DNA of 64,000 nucleotides. It comes from CAVSRC01 sp963830205 (lineage in GTDB: Bacteria; Pseudomonadota; Alphaproteobacteria; Rhizobiales; Kaistiaceae). The notes beneath the pieces were generated by a model. It searched no databases. It was not told where the DNA came from and saw only the letters and a list, made by a program, of their open reading frames with translations. This document shows positions 1 to 9,083 of the stretch, piece after piece. The DNA is taken from assembly GCA_963830205.1 (NCBI GenBank), contig CAWHLP010000031.1, positions 210,719-274,718 of the forward strand, written 5' to 3'. Each line of letters begins with the position of its first letter. Positions within the stretch are counted from its first letter, which is position 1. Made by a program: the position numbers and the translations under genes.

Positions 1-1287
1 CGCCTGCTTGGCCTGGTCGGCGAGCGTCTTCATCTCCTCGGCCACGACCGCGAAGCTGCGGCCTTCCTCGCCGGCGGTCGCCGCCTCGATGGCCGCGTTG
101 AGCGCCAGGAGCTGCGAGCGTTCGGCAATGTCGTTGACCGAGGCGATGATGTCGCCGATGGCCTGGGTCTTCTCGCTGAGCGCGACGATGTGCTCGGCCA
201 CCGACTCGGTCTGCTCCTCGATGGCGTCCATGACCTGGGCCATGTCGTCCATCGCCTTGAGGCCGTCCTTGCTGCGGTCGGCCGCCTTGGTCGGCCTGGC
301 CGGCGATCTCGCGCGCCCGCGTCGTCATCTGCTGGCCGGACTGGTTGATCTCGTCGAGGGTGGCGGTGGTCTCCTGGATGGCGGCGAACTGCTGCTCGAC
401 GCTGGCCGCCTGCTGCTTGGTCGAGGCCAGCGTCTCGGTCGCGGCCGAATTGAGGTTGGCGACCGCCTCGCGCGTCTGGACGGTGATCTCCTTGAGGTTG
501 GCGACCATCTGGTTGAGCTGCACGCCGAGCCCGCCGACCTCGTCGCGGCCGAGACCGCTGATCTGCTGGGTGAGGTCGCCGCGGCCGATGCGCCCGACGA
601 ACTCGACCAGCTTGTAGAGCGGGCCGATCAGGCGGCTGCGCGCGAACCACAGGAAGACCAGGATCAGCGACAGAACCATGGCGGCGACCATGACCAGCGT
701 GACGTAGGTGAAGGTCTCCGACTTGGCGACCGACTGGTCGACCGCGTCGCCGGCGTCGGTGCGGTCCTGGCGCAACGAGCGCGTCGATCGCGTCGAAGGC
801 GGCGAGCGCCGAATTGTCGTTGACGGCGACGGCGTGATCGATCTCCTCGACCGTGGCGCCGCTCGCGATCAGACTTCTGCAGCTCGGGGATCTGGCGAGG
901 CGTAGGCCTCCACCGACTGCTGGATGGTATTGATCGCGGCGGTCTCTTCCGGCGTCAGGTCCTGCTTGCGGTACTCGGCGACGGCCGGCCAGCGCCTCCT
1001 GCGCCTTCTGCCTTGGCCTTGGCGAGGTCGGCGGCATCGCGGCGGATGACCGTGTTCTTGAAGTTGTGGATGAGGCCGCCGAAGCCGAAGGAATCGCGGA
1101 TGTCGCTCATGATGCGGCTCTTGTGGGCCGCGCCGGTGTCGTAATCGATCCAGGCGGTCTTGGCGTCACCGACCTCGCGCAGCGTCGAGAACGACGCGTA
1201 GGCGACGATGCCGCCGGCGACCACCATGAAGACGATCAGCCCGTAGCTGATGGTCTTGATCCTAACGTTCCTGAGGTACTCGAACAT
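1..1287 (-). pseudogene. Methyl-accepting chemotaxis protein, frame-disrupted and cut by the window edge
   Basis: Inner-membrane chemoreceptor. It starts MFEYLRNVRIKTISYG with a first membrane helix, followed by a periplasmic four-helix-type sensor region, a second membrane helix at about 700-640, a HAMP region and the cytoplasmic signalling coiled coil. The conserved hairpin tip reads SQLLALNAAIEAA and lies near 135-75. The C-terminus lies beyond base 1. The reading frame is not continuous: it changes near 1005, 875, 780 and 285, yet each segment translates to good MCP sequence. Near 1005, for example, KAEAQEALA is restored by removing one base. Several shifts in one gene could mean a pseudogene, but the excess of one-base insertions across the window makes sequencing error more likely. 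Ligand unknown. It lies just downstream of cheW/cheR genes on the same strand. Confidence 0.8.
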
Positions 1288-1392
1288 TACTCATCCTCCG
1301 ATCGCCGGGAGTCTGCCTGACGAAGGCCGCTTAAGCCTTGGCCGACTCCGCCAGGTTCGATCCGCCCACGGTCCAAGCTCCGTCGGGTTCGC

Positions 1393-1989
1393 TCACGCTG
1401 CCTGCAATTCCTCCGTCAGCCGCGCCTTGAGCGCGTCCTCTGCCAGAACCATCACGCCGTCCGCCGTCGTGGCGCCGCGGAACAGCGCCACCTGCTTCGG
1501 CCTCAACTGTTCGGGCGGCTGCAGCGCCTTGAGGTCGACGCGCACGACCTCCTCCACCGCATCGACCGCCAGAGCGAAGATCTGCTCGCCGCCGCGCAGC
1601 ACGATCACCTGGCGGCCGCGCTGCTCGTCGCCCGCCGGCCGGCCGAGAATCGGCGCCAGATCGAAGACGACGGCGAACTCGCCGCGCCAGTTGACGATGC
1701 CGACGACGGCCGGCGCCGGGGATCGTCGCCGCGCGCGACAGGCTGACCACCTCGCGCGCGTGATCGAGCACCAGGCCGTAGCGCTCGTTGCCGAGGCGGA
1801 AGACCAGAAGCCGGGTGAGGTCGGCCTCGCTGTCGCGATTGCGCGCCGTGGCGGCGAGCGCCCGGGTGCGCGCCAGGAGCAGCTGGCGGACGCGCTCGTC
1901 GTCGTCCTCGACCGTCTGTCCGACATGCGCCAGGCGCCGGTTAAGCTCGGCGTGGATGGCGTCCCAGTCGAAGCGCTTGCGTGTTTCAT
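1393..1989 (-). CDS. cheW: Chemotaxis adaptor CheW (frameshifted)
   Basis: Cytoplasmic scaffold that links chemoreceptors to the CheA kinase. The C-terminal two thirds (VVGIVNWRGEFAVVFDLAPI, then a second half ending LTEELQAA) is a clear CheW fold with the usual VNWRG-type turn. The N-terminal part (KRFDWDAIHAELNRRL, then LLVFRLGNERYGLVLDHARE) is in another frame, so a shift sits near 1715. A second one must lie close to the start, because the ATG at 1989 is in the C-terminal frame. That ATG overlaps the TGA of cheR (ATGA), which supports it as the true start. The extra N-terminal helix of about 50 residues before the CheW domain is unusual. The exact protein cannot be given until the frame is corrected. 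Confidence 0.8.
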   Translation of the reverse strand: MKHASASTGTPSTPSLTGAWRMSDRRSRTTTSASASCSWRAPGRSPPRRAIATARPTSPGFWSSASATSATAWCSITRARWSACRARRRSPAPAVVGIVNWRGEFAVVFDLAPILGRPAGDEQRGRQVIVLRGGEQIFALAVDAVEEVVRVDLKALQPPEQLRPKQVALFRGATTADGVMVLAEDALKARLTEELQAA

Positions 1990-3428
1990 GGCTGCACGTC
2001 CAGGATTTCGAGTTGCTGCAACGCCAGCTCGCGCAGATCGAGCGCCGTGATCAGCCCGCACGGGCTGATCGACGTCTCATCGGGGACCTGGTCGAGGGCA
2101 TCGAGCGTGTTGCGCAGCGCCCGCACGCAGCCGGCGACATCGCGGGCTTCCTTGCGCGCCAGCCCGAGCTGGTAGTGGGCAAGCGCGAAGCCGCGGTCGA
2201 GGTAGATGGCGCGCCTCAGCGCCTTTTCCGCCTCGGCGTGGGCGCCGGTCGATTGCAGCACCAGCGCATAATAGTAGTGGGCCGGTGCGTTGACCGGGTC
2301 TGCGGCGAGCAGCGCCGTGCAGCGCTCGGCGGCCCTCTTCCAGTCGCCGGCATTGGCGAGGTCGACGATGGCCTGGATGTCGGCACTGGCCGGCGCCGGT
2401 GCCGGCCTCGGCGGGCGCATCGGCACGGCGGCGGCGGCGCGGCGCTGGAGCGCGCTCGGCTGACGCGCCGAACGCTGCCGGCGCTCTGGCAGCGCCCGCA
2501 CGGTGGCCGGCGCCGGCAGCGACGCCACGTCGCTTTCCGGTTCGTTGCGCGTGGCGGCCCGCTGCACCGGCGGCTGCTTGCGGTAGAGGATGGCGTCGGC
2601 GTGCTTGGCGACGACGAAATTGGCGTCGAGGTGCGGATTGAAGTCGGTGGAGCCGACGAACAGCCAACCGTCATCGACCATCACCTGGCGGATGCGCTCG
2701 GCCAGCCGGCGGTTCACGTCGCTGTCGAAGTAGATCATCACGTTGCGGCAGAAGACGATGTCGAACGCGAAGATGTTCTTGTGCAGCGACGGCATCTCCT
2801 CGTTGATGATGTTGTGATAGACGAAGCGGACGTGCTCCTTGTAGCGCTGGCGCAGCGTCCACTGCTGGCCGGACTTCTCGAAGAACGCCGAGGCCTGCTC
2901 GTGCGGCATGCCGCGTAGCGTCCAGGCCGAATAGGTCGCTGCCTCGGCTTCGGCCAGGAAGGCGCGGTTGATGTCCGAGCCGATGATGCTGACGTTCCAG
3001 TCCTTGATGCGCTCGCCGAGGACAGAATGCACCAGGATCGCGATCGAATAGGCCTCGGCGCCGTTGGAACAGCCGGCGCTCCAGATGCGCAGTTGGCGCG
3101 AGGCCTGGTTGCGCTTGAGCACCTCCGGCAGCACGTGATCGCGCAGCGCATCGAAGTGGTCGGGATGGCGGAAGAAGAAGGTCTCGCCGACCGTCAGCTC
3201 GGCGATCAGGTCGTCGAGCTCGCGCTTGCCGACCTCGCCGCGCCTCAACAGGTCGAGATACTGGCTGAGCGACGACAGGCCGTTGCGCGCCAGGCGATGG
3301 CGCACCTTGTCGAGGACCGGCGAATTCTTGCCCGACAGGCGGAAATTGCCGGTCGCGGCGGCGACCAGCGCCTTCAGTTCCTCCGAAGCGGGATCGATGC
3401 GTTCGACCACGGCGGTGTCACGATGCAT
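1986..3428 (-). CDS. cheR: Chemotaxis protein methyltransferase CheR with C-terminal TPR region
   Basis: S-adenosylmethionine-dependent methyltransferase that methylates glutamates of chemoreceptors. The protein is 480 residues. It has an N-terminal CheR helical domain (about 10-75), GETFFFRHPDHFDALRD, the SAM-binding motif WSAGCSNGAEAYSIAI and the NVMIYFD motif typical of the catalytic domain. A Pro/Ala/Arg-rich linker (about 300-360) leads to TPR-like helices (about 365-460; APAHYYYALVLQSTG, ALAHYQLGLARKEARD). CheR proteins with C-terminal TPRs are known in receptor arrays that lack the pentapeptide tether. The ATG at 3428 has GGAGG eight bases upstream; the frame is open further upstream but without family similarity. 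It overlaps the cheW start by four bases, so the two are translationally coupled. Confidence 0.92.
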   Translation of the reverse strand: MHRDTAVVERIDPASEELKALVAAATGNFRLSGKNSPVLDKVRHRLARNGLSSLSQYLDLLRRGEVGKRELDDLIAELTVGETFFFRHPDHFDALRDHVLPEVLKRNQASRQLRIWSAGCSNGAEAYSIAILVHSVLGERIKDWNVSIIGSDINRAFLAEAEAATYSAWTLRGMPHEQASAFFEKSGQQWTLRQRYKEHVRFVYHNIINEEMPSLHKNIFAFDIVFCRNVMIYFDSDVNRRLAERIRQVMVDDGWLFVGSTDFNPHLDANFVVAKHADAILYRKQPPVQRAATRNEPESDVASLPAPATVRALPERRQRSARQPSALQRRAAAAVPMRPPRPAPAPASADIQAIVDLANAGDWKRAAERCTALLAADPVNAPAHYYYALVLQSTGAHAEAEKALRRAIYLDRGFALAHYQLGLARKEARDVAGCVRALRNTLDALDQVPDETSISPCGLITALDLRELALQQLEILDVQP

Positions 3429-3946
3429 GGGCGAGCGCCTCCGCCTCGACCCCGCGCGAGCGCCGCCAGCCGCCGCTTGTGCATCGCCCGGTGGGCCGCG
3501 ATGGTGGCCCGCTCCTCGGCCAGCAGCAGCTCCTTCTCCGACAGCACGTAGACGGTTTCGCCGCGCTCGCTGAGCCGTCCGACGACGCAGGCATTGAAGG
3601 TCTCGTCGCGCCCGATCGGCTGGACGTCGAGGCTGGTCAGCTTGAGGATCGAGGTGACCCTGGTGACGTGCAGCGCCACCGGCGGGTCCTGGCCGCGCAG
3701 GATGAGCAGCGGCGAATAGATGCCGAGCGGTTCCTCGCCGAGGTTGAGCAGGCGATCGAGACGCACCGCGGCCACCGGCGTACCGCCGAAATCGAAGAAG
3801 CCCTCGACGAAGGCGGGAGCGCCGACGGGCGCCTCCAGCAGGGGCAGCGGCACCACGCGGCGCACCGCCTCCATGGGCAAAGCCAGCCGGCGACCGGCAC
3901 TCACGAAGGTCAAGAGCGCTTGCCGATCCAAGTCCGGTCTCTCCAA
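3374..3946 (-). CDS. CheW-like chemotaxis protein
   Basis: Second CheW-domain protein of the cluster. The domain spans about residues 10-145 (LLTFVSAGRRLALPMEAVRR, EGFFDFGGTPVAAVRLDRLL, then GRDETFNACVVGRLSERGET). It resembles the CheW proteins encoded beside CheR-TPR and MCP genes in alternative chemosensory systems. No ATG is available in frame. The start at 3946 is a TTG with a weak GAGG upstream, and the TTG at 3931, which has GGAGAG seven bases before it, is as good. The end overlaps cheR by 55 bases. Such a long overlap, with a low-quality C-terminus after about residue 160, suggests a late frameshift. It is the first gene of a probable operon cheW2-cheR-cheW-mcp. Confidence 0.75.
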   Translation of the reverse strand: MERPDLDRQALLTFVSAGRRLALPMEAVRRVVPLPLLEAPVGAPAFVEGFFDFGGTPVAAVRLDRLLNLGEEPLGIYSPLLILRGQDPPVALHVTRVTSILKLTSLDVQPIGRDETFNACVVGRLSERGETVYVLSEKELLLAEERATIAAHRAMHKRRLAALARGRGGGARPCIVTPPWSNASIPLRRN

Positions 3947-4221
3947 GAAGCCTCATGCTTCCGACTGGTCATGCCCTGGAGACTGCCGGCAGAATTGCTA
4001 AAAAAAGGCTAAGTTTCCCGGATTCCGTGTCTTGGCGGGCAATAACTCAATTGGGTTCTTGGAAATTTAGCGGGAGAAGGGTTTGCCGACTGCGCGTCAA
4101 AGGGAAAATTTACTTACAATTTGACTTTCTAAGCCGCGAATCCCACGGTTTTTGCCTCATGCGCCAAGCAATAAACTTGATCTTGACCGCGCAGTACCTG
4201 CCCCGCCGCTGCCGCCGAATG
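3947..4221. other. Non-coding gap, AT-rich, probable promoter region of the chemotaxis operon
   Basis: This gap lies between two minus-strand genes. Positions 4000-4200 are clearly richer in A/T than the flanking genes (runs of A near 4003, AT-rich stretches at 4090-4170) and show no protein-coding character. It should hold the promoter of the chemotaxis operon and the end of the deaminase transcript. I could not pick a convincing sigma-70 -35/-10 pair or a terminator. Confidence 0.4.
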
Positions 4222-5520
4222 TCAGCCCAGCGGCGGCGCGTAGGCGGCCGGATCGACGGTGGCGGGACGCCCGGTAAGGTTAAGAACAGCAATCTGGGCG
4301 GGCATTTCGGAAATGACTTTGCCGCGGCGCACGACCGTCAGCCGCCGCGCCCTGAGGCGGATCGCCTCGATCGGATCGGCCGCCTGCAGCACGACCATGT
4401 CGGCATTGCAGCCGACCTCCAGGCCATAGCCGTCGAGCTGCATCACCTTGGCCGCGTTGGCCGTCACCGTGTCGAAGCAGAAGCGCATGGCATCGCGGCT
4501 GGAAAGCTGGCCGACATGCAGGCCCATATGGGCGACCTCGAGCATGTCGCCCGAACCCAGCGAGTACCAGGGGTCCATGCAGCAATCCTGGCCGAAGGCG
4601 ACGTTGATGCCGGCGGCGCGCATCTCCGGCACGCGCGTCTGGCCGCGGCGCTTGGGGTAGGTGTCGTGGCGGCCCTGCAGCATGATGTTGATGAGCGGGT
4701 TGGCGACCGCGTGCACGCCGGCCTCGGCCATCAGCGGCAGGAGCTTGGAGACGTAGTAGTTGTCCATGGAATGCATGGAGGTGAGGTGCGAGCCGGTCAC
4801 CCGGCCGGCAAGGCCGAGACGCTTGGTCTCGGCGGTCAGCATCTCGATGTGGCGCGACAGCGGGTCGTCGCTCTCGTCGCAATGCATGTCGACCATGAGG
4901 CCGCGCTTCGCCGCGATCTCGCAGAGCGCGGTGACGCTTGCCCCGCCATCGGCCATGGTGCGCTCGAAATGGGGGATGCCGCCGACCACGTCGACGCCCT
5001 TGTCCAGCGCCCGCTCGAGGTTCTTCACCGCATTGGGCGAGCGGTAGTAGCCGTCCTGCGGGAAGGCGACGAGCTGAAGGTCGATATAGGGGGCGACATC
5101 CTTCTTCACCTCGAGCAGCGCATCGACCGCGAGCAGCCGGTCGTCGCAGACGTCGACATGGCTGCGGATGGCGAGCAGCCCCTGGGCCACCGCGAGATCG
5201 CAATAACGGAGCGCCCGCTCCTTGACCGCCTCGACCGTCAGCAGCGGCTTGAGCTCGCCCCACAGCGCAATGCCTTCCAAGAGCGTGCCCGACTGGTTGA
5301 GCCGCGGCAGACCCAGCGACAGCGTCGCATCCATGTGGAAGTGGCAGTCGATGAAGGGCGGCGACACCAGCCGGCCGCCGGCGTCGATGACACGGCCGGC
5401 CTCGCCGGTAATGCCGCGCTCGACGCCTACGATCTTGCCGCCGGCACAGGCGATGTCGATGCCGGTGCGGCCATCGGGCAGGCTCGCATTCCTGACGATC
5501 AGATCGAACGGACCGGCCAT
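4222..5520 (-). CDS. Cytosine deaminase family amidohydrolase (CodA-like)
   Basis: Metal-dependent hydrolase of the amidohydrolase superfamily, 432 residues, close in layout to bacterial cytosine deaminase. Visible motifs are the metal site DCHFHMD (about residues 58-64), MVDMHCDESDD (the HCDE of CodA), a histidine in TGSHLTSMHSMDN, and FGQDCCMDPWYSLGSGDM, which matches the CodA stretch carrying the catalytic aspartate. It is cytoplasmic. It is the last gene of a BMP-type ABC transporter operon: its ATG overlaps the stop of the upstream permease (ATGA) and has AAGGAGG in front. Deamination of a nucleobase or a related imported heterocycle is the natural inference, but other CodA-family members act on ammelide-like or guanidine-type compounds, so the substrate is not fixed. 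Confidence 0.88.
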   Translation of the reverse strand: MAGPFDLIVRNASLPDGRTGIDIACAGGKIVGVERGITGEAGRVIDAGGRLVSPPFIDCHFHMDATLSLGLPRLNQSGTLLEGIALWGELKPLLTVEAVKERALRYCDLAVAQGLLAIRSHVDVCDDRLLAVDALLEVKKDVAPYIDLQLVAFPQDGYYRSPNAVKNLERALDKGVDVVGGIPHFERTMADGGASVTALCEIAAKRGLMVDMHCDESDDPLSRHIEMLTAETKRLGLAGRVTGSHLTSMHSMDNYYVSKLLPLMAEAGVHAVANPLINIMLQGRHDTYPKRRGQTRVPEMRAAGINVAFGQDCCMDPWYSLGSGDMLEVAHMGLHVGQLSSRDAMRFCFDTVTANAAKVMQLDGYGLEVGCNADMVVLQAADPIEAIRLRARRLTVVRRGKVISEMPAQIAVLNLTGRPATVDPAAYAPPLG

Positions 5521-6464
5521 CAGCGCTCCTCCTTGCGGAACGGGATCAGCAGGCTGGCGGGCGCCAGCGCGCTGCGTGAGACGAAGGCCATCGCAACGAT
5601 GGTGAAGACGAAGGGCAGCATCAGGAACACCTGATAGGGCAGGTGCAGGATGTTGGTCGCCTGCAGGCGAAGCTGCAGCGCCTCCAGCGCGGCGAAGAGC
5701 AGCGCACCGCCGGCGCAGCGCCACGGATTCCACAGGCCGAAGACGACCAGCGCGATCGATACCCAGCCGCGCCCGGAGACGACGCCGAAGGTGAAGGCGT
5801 TGAACTGGGCCATGGTGAGATAGGCGCCGGCGAGCCCCATCATGCCGCCACCGATGGCGAGCGCCTGGGTGCGCACACTCCACACGCTGATGCCGGCGGC
5901 ATCCGCCGCGCGCGGGTTCTCGCCGACCGTCCTGAGGTCGAGACCCCACGCAGTGCGATAGAGCAGGAAGGCCACGACCGGCACGGCGAGGAAGGCGATG
6001 TAGGTCACCACCGTCTGGCTGAAGAGCACCGGCCCGATCAAGGGGATCGCAGAAAGCCCAGGAATATCAATCGGCTGGAAGGCGACGATATTGGGCGGCA
6101 CGGCCGGCTGGCCGAAGATCAGGCGATAGAAATAGAAGGCGAGCCCGGTCGCCAGCATGGTCATGCCGATGCCCGAGACGTGCTGGCTGACGCCGAAGAC
6201 GACGGTGAGCAGGGCCATGACCAGACCGGCGAGCGCGCCGATCGCGATGGCCGCGACGAGCCCCAGCCACAGGCTGCCGGTGAAATAGGCGGTGGAGAAG
6301 CCGACCATGGCACCGAGCAGCATGATGCCCTCGATGCCGAGATTGAGGACGCCGGCGCGCTCGTTGATGACCTCGCCGAGGGTGGCGAGCAACAACGGCG
6401 TCGAGATGCGGATGATCGCCGCGAAGAAGGACACCTGAAGGACCTGGGCGACGGTCTCAAGCAT
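5520..6464 (-). CDS. ABC transporter permease, BMP/nucleoside type (second permease)
   Basis: Integral membrane subunit of the BPD_transp_2 family, 314 residues and about eight to ten hydrophobic segments. The motif GEVINERAGVLNLGIEGIML near residues 30-50 is characteristic of permeases that work with BMP-family binding proteins (NupQ/YufQ-like), which import purine or pyrimidine nucleosides. It overlaps the first permease gene by eight bases at its start and the deaminase gene at its stop, so all are co-translated. The ATG at 6464 has GAGGGT nine bases upstream. Confidence 0.9.
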   Translation of the reverse strand: MLETVAQVLQVSFFAAIIRISTPLLLATLGEVINERAGVLNLGIEGIMLLGAMVGFSTAYFTGSLWLGLVAAIAIGALAGLVMALLTVVFGVSQHVSGIGMTMLATGLAFYFYRLIFGQPAVPPNIVAFQPIDIPGLSAIPLIGPVLFSQTVVTYIAFLAVPVVAFLLYRTAWGLDLRTVGENPRAADAAGISVWSVRTQALAIGGGMMGLAGAYLTMAQFNAFTFGVVSGRGWVSIALVVFGLWNPWRCAGGALLFAALEALQLRLQATNILHLPYQVFLMLPFVFTIVAMAFVSRSALAPASLLIPFRKEER

Positions 6465-7512
6465 AGCGCGTGACCCTCAGCCGGTAGGTCGCGAACAGGC
6501 GCATGGCGACCATGGTCATCAGCGCCGTGCCCTGAATGACATCGGCGAGATAGATCGGCACGCCGAGGCTGCGCGACATGGTGCCGGCGCCGTTGAACAC
6601 CATGGCGAAGAACAGCGCCGCCGGGACCGCGCCGAGCGGATTGAGTTCGGCCAGCGTGGCAATGACGATGCCGGCATAGCCGTAGCCGGAGGTGAGGTCG
6701 GCGGTGACCTGATAGCGCACGCCGCCGACCTCGCCGGCGCCGGCCAGGCCAGCGAGCGCGCCGGAGACGAGCGCAGCGATGACGATGACGCGGCCCACCG
6801 GGATGCCGGCATAATTGGCGGCCGCCGGGTTGTGGCCGACGGCGCGGATGCGGAAGCCGAGCGTAGTGCGGGTGAGCATCCACCAGACGACGATGGCTGC
6901 GATCGCCGCGAGCAGGATGCCGAGATGGACGGTGTCGCCGTAGACGATGGGGAATTCCGCCGCCGCCCGGATCGACGGCGCATTGGGATAGCCGCTCTTG
7001 GGGTCGCGCCACGGCCCTTCGAGCAGCGCCGTGGTGCCGTAGAGCATGATGAAGTTGAGGAGCAGCGTCGAGACGACGTCATCGACCTTGAGCTTGACCT
7101 TGAGCAGCGCCGGCAGCAGCGCCCACAGGGCGCCGAAGACCGCCGCACCGACGATCATCAGCGGCACCAGGCTGAACTCGGGCAGCCAGGCGCGCTCGCC
7201 GACCCAGCAGGCGGCGATGGCGCCGGCCATCAACTGGCCCTCGGCGCCGATGTTCCAGAACTTCGCCTGGAAGGCGACGGCCACCGCCAGGCCGGTGAAG
7301 AGCAAGGGCGACGCCTTCACCAGCATGTCCTGGATGTCGTAGGTCGATTGGAAATTGGAGAGCAGGAGCTGGGTATAGGCCTCCGGGATGCTGGCGCCCG
7401 CCAGCCACACCAGCACGCTGCACAGGGTCAGCGTCACGACGACGGCGGCCAGCGGCAGTGCGATCTGGACGGCAAGCGGCGTCTCGTGCCGGCGTTCGAG
7501 CCTCAAGCGCAT
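6457..7512 (-). CDS. ABC transporter permease, BMP/nucleoside type (first permease)
   Basis: Partner inner-membrane permease (NupP/YufP-like), 351 residues. The N-terminus is basic, followed by a first helix and a short periplasmic part with YDIQDMLVKASPLLFTGLAV. The family motif KFWNIGAEGQLMAG lies near residues 85-100, and many helices follow. The start is the ATG at 7512, which overlaps the stop of the ATPase gene (TGATG); an in-frame GTG one codon upstream is less likely. Together with the second permease it forms the heterodimeric channel of the importer. Confidence 0.9.
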   Translation of the reverse strand: MRLRLERRHETPLAVQIALPLAAVVVTLTLCSVLVWLAGASIPEAYTQLLLSNFQSTYDIQDMLVKASPLLFTGLAVAVAFQAKFWNIGAEGQLMAGAIAACWVGERAWLPEFSLVPLMIVGAAVFGALWALLPALLKVKLKVDDVVSTLLLNFIMLYGTTALLEGPWRDPKSGYPNAPSIRAAAEFPIVYGDTVHLGILLAAIAAIVVWWMLTRTTLGFRIRAVGHNPAAANYAGIPVGRVIVIAALVSGALAGLAGAGEVGGVRYQVTADLTSGYGYAGIVIATLAELNPLGAVPAALFFAMVFNGAGTMSRSLGVPIYLADVIQGTALMTMVAMRLFATYRLRVTRYA

Positions 7513-9011
7513 CACGCCGCGTGCTCCACGCCCGCCATGTAGAGGCCGATGCGCTCGACCGTCGCCTCCTCCACCGGCACATCAGCGACGATGCGCCCGC
7601 CATACATGACGGCGATGCGGTCGGAGAGCTGGAACAGCTCCTCGAGGTCCTCGCTGATCAGGAGCACCGCGCCGCCTCTGGCGCGCAGGTCGAGGAACTG
7701 GCCGTGGATGAACTCGGTGGCGCCGACATCGATGCCGCGCGTCGGCTGGGCGGCGAGCAGGATCTTGGGTTCGCGCGCGATCTCGCGCGCCAGCAGCGCC
7801 TTCTGCAAATTGCCGCCCGACAGCGTGCCGGTGCGCGCATCGGGGCCGGAGGTGCGGATGTCGAAGCGAACGATCTGGTCCGTGGCGAACTTGCGGATCG
7901 CCGTGCGGTCGAGGATGCCGCGCCGGGAGAAGGGCGGCCCGCCGACCCAGGGCAGGGCCATGCTTTCCGACAGCGGCAGCGCGCCGATCATGCCGATGGC
8001 CATGCGGTCCTCGGGCACCCGCCCGATGCCCTGCGCCTGCACCGAGCGTGGCGTCAGCCCGGTCACCACTTCGCCGTGAAGCTCGATCGACCCGCCGGTC
8101 GGGGCGAGAATGCCGGCGACCACATCGGCGAGCGCGCGCTGGCCGTTGCCGGAGACGCCGGCGATGCCGACGATCTCGCCGGCCGAGAGCATCAACGAAA
8201 CGTGCTTGAGGCCCGGCGCCGAGACGTTGGAGAGCTTGAGGAGCGGCGCCCCGGCCGCCTGCGGCGGGCGCTCGGGCGGGCTCAGCTCGCGGCCGCACAT
8301 CAGCCGCGCCAGCTCGCCCTTGGACAAGCCTTCCGCGTTGTCGCGCTCGGCCACCACCCGCCCCTGGCGCATGACCGTGATGCGGTTGGTGATCTCGATC
8401 ACCTCGGCCAGCTTGTGCGAGATGAAGATGACGCCCATGCCGCGCGCCGTCATGGCGCGGAGCGCCGCGAACAGCCCTTCCGTCTCCTGCGGCGTCAGCG
8501 TCGCTGTCGGCTCGTCGAGGACCAGGATGCGGGCACCGCGCACCAGCGCCTTGGCGATCTCGACGCGCTGTTGCTCGCCGATGGAAAGCTCGCTCACCAG
8601 CCGGCCGGGATCGAGATGGATGTGGAAGTCGCGGCCCACAGCGGCGAGACGTTCGACGACCACGCGCCTGGTCAGCCGCCCGTCCGGCCCGGCCTTTCCG
8701 ACCAGCAGGTTCTCCAGCACCGTGTGGCGCGGCACCAGATGGAAATGCTGGTGGACCATGCCGATACCGAGCTTCAGGGCATCGTGCGACGAGCGGATCG
8801 AGGCCGGCTTGCCGTCGACTTCGACGATGCCCTCGTCGGCGGCATAGGTGCCGAAGAGGATGTTCATCAGCGTGGTCTTGCCGGCGCCGTTCTCGCCCAG
8901 AAGACCGAGGATGTCGCCGGCATGCACGGTGAGATCGACCGCCGCGCAGGCCTGCACAGGACCGAAGCTCTTCGAGATGCCGCGCATGCTGACCAGCGGC
9001 GGCGGGTTCAT
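7512..9011 (-). CDS. ABC transporter ATPase with two nucleotide-binding domains (BMP/nucleoside type)
   Basis: Cytoplasmic energising subunit, 499 residues, duplicated like RbsA/NupO. The first domain has Walker A GENGAGKTT, signature LSIGEQQRVE, Walker B ILVLDEPTATLTPQE and the H-loop ISHK. The second domain is degenerate, as usual in this family: GVSGNGQRALAD replaces Walker A, with signature LSGGNLQKALL and QPTRGIDVG. The ATG at 9011 has GGAGG six bases upstream. The gene sits between the binding-protein gene and the first permease; a 72-base gap with a strong hairpin separates it from the former. Confidence 0.92.
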   Translation of the reverse strand: MNPPPLVSMRGISKSFGPVQACAAVDLTVHAGDILGLLGENGAGKTTLMNILFGTYAADEGIVEVDGKPASIRSSHDALKLGIGMVHQHFHLVPRHTVLENLLVGKAGPDGRLTRRVVVERLAAVGRDFHIHLDPGRLVSELSIGEQQRVEIAKALVRGARILVLDEPTATLTPQETEGLFAALRAMTARGMGVIFISHKLAEVIEITNRITVMRQGRVVAERDNAEGLSKGELARLMCGRELSPPERPPQAAGAPLLKLSNVSAPGLKHVSLMLSAGEIVGIAGVSGNGQRALADVVAGILAPTGGSIELHGEVVTGLTPRSVQAQGIGRVPEDRMAIGMIGALPLSESMALPWVGGPPFSRRGILDRTAIRKFATDQIVRFDIRTSGPDARTGTLSGGNLQKALLAREIAREPKILLAAQPTRGIDVGATEFIHGQFLDLRARGGAVLLISEDLEELFQLSDRIAVMYGGRIVADVPVEEATVERIGLYMAGVEHAA

Positions 9012-9043
9012 TCGATGCCTCCGAACATCTCGCGGGAGTTCAT

Positions 9044-9072
9044 GGGGAAGGCGGCCCCGAGCCGCCCTCCCC
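9044..9072 (-). promoter_or_regulatory. Stem-loop between binding-protein gene and ATPase gene
   Basis: Arms GGGGAAGGCGGC (9044-9055) and GCCGCCCTCCCC (9061-9072) pair over 12 positions with a single G-T wobble, around the loop CCCGA. It lies just after the binding-protein stop codon on the transcribed minus strand. There is no U-run, so it is probably an mRNA 3'-end stabiliser or partial terminator that lowers expression of downstream transporter genes. Confidence 0.6.
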
Positions 9073-9083
9073 GTTCGACCGGA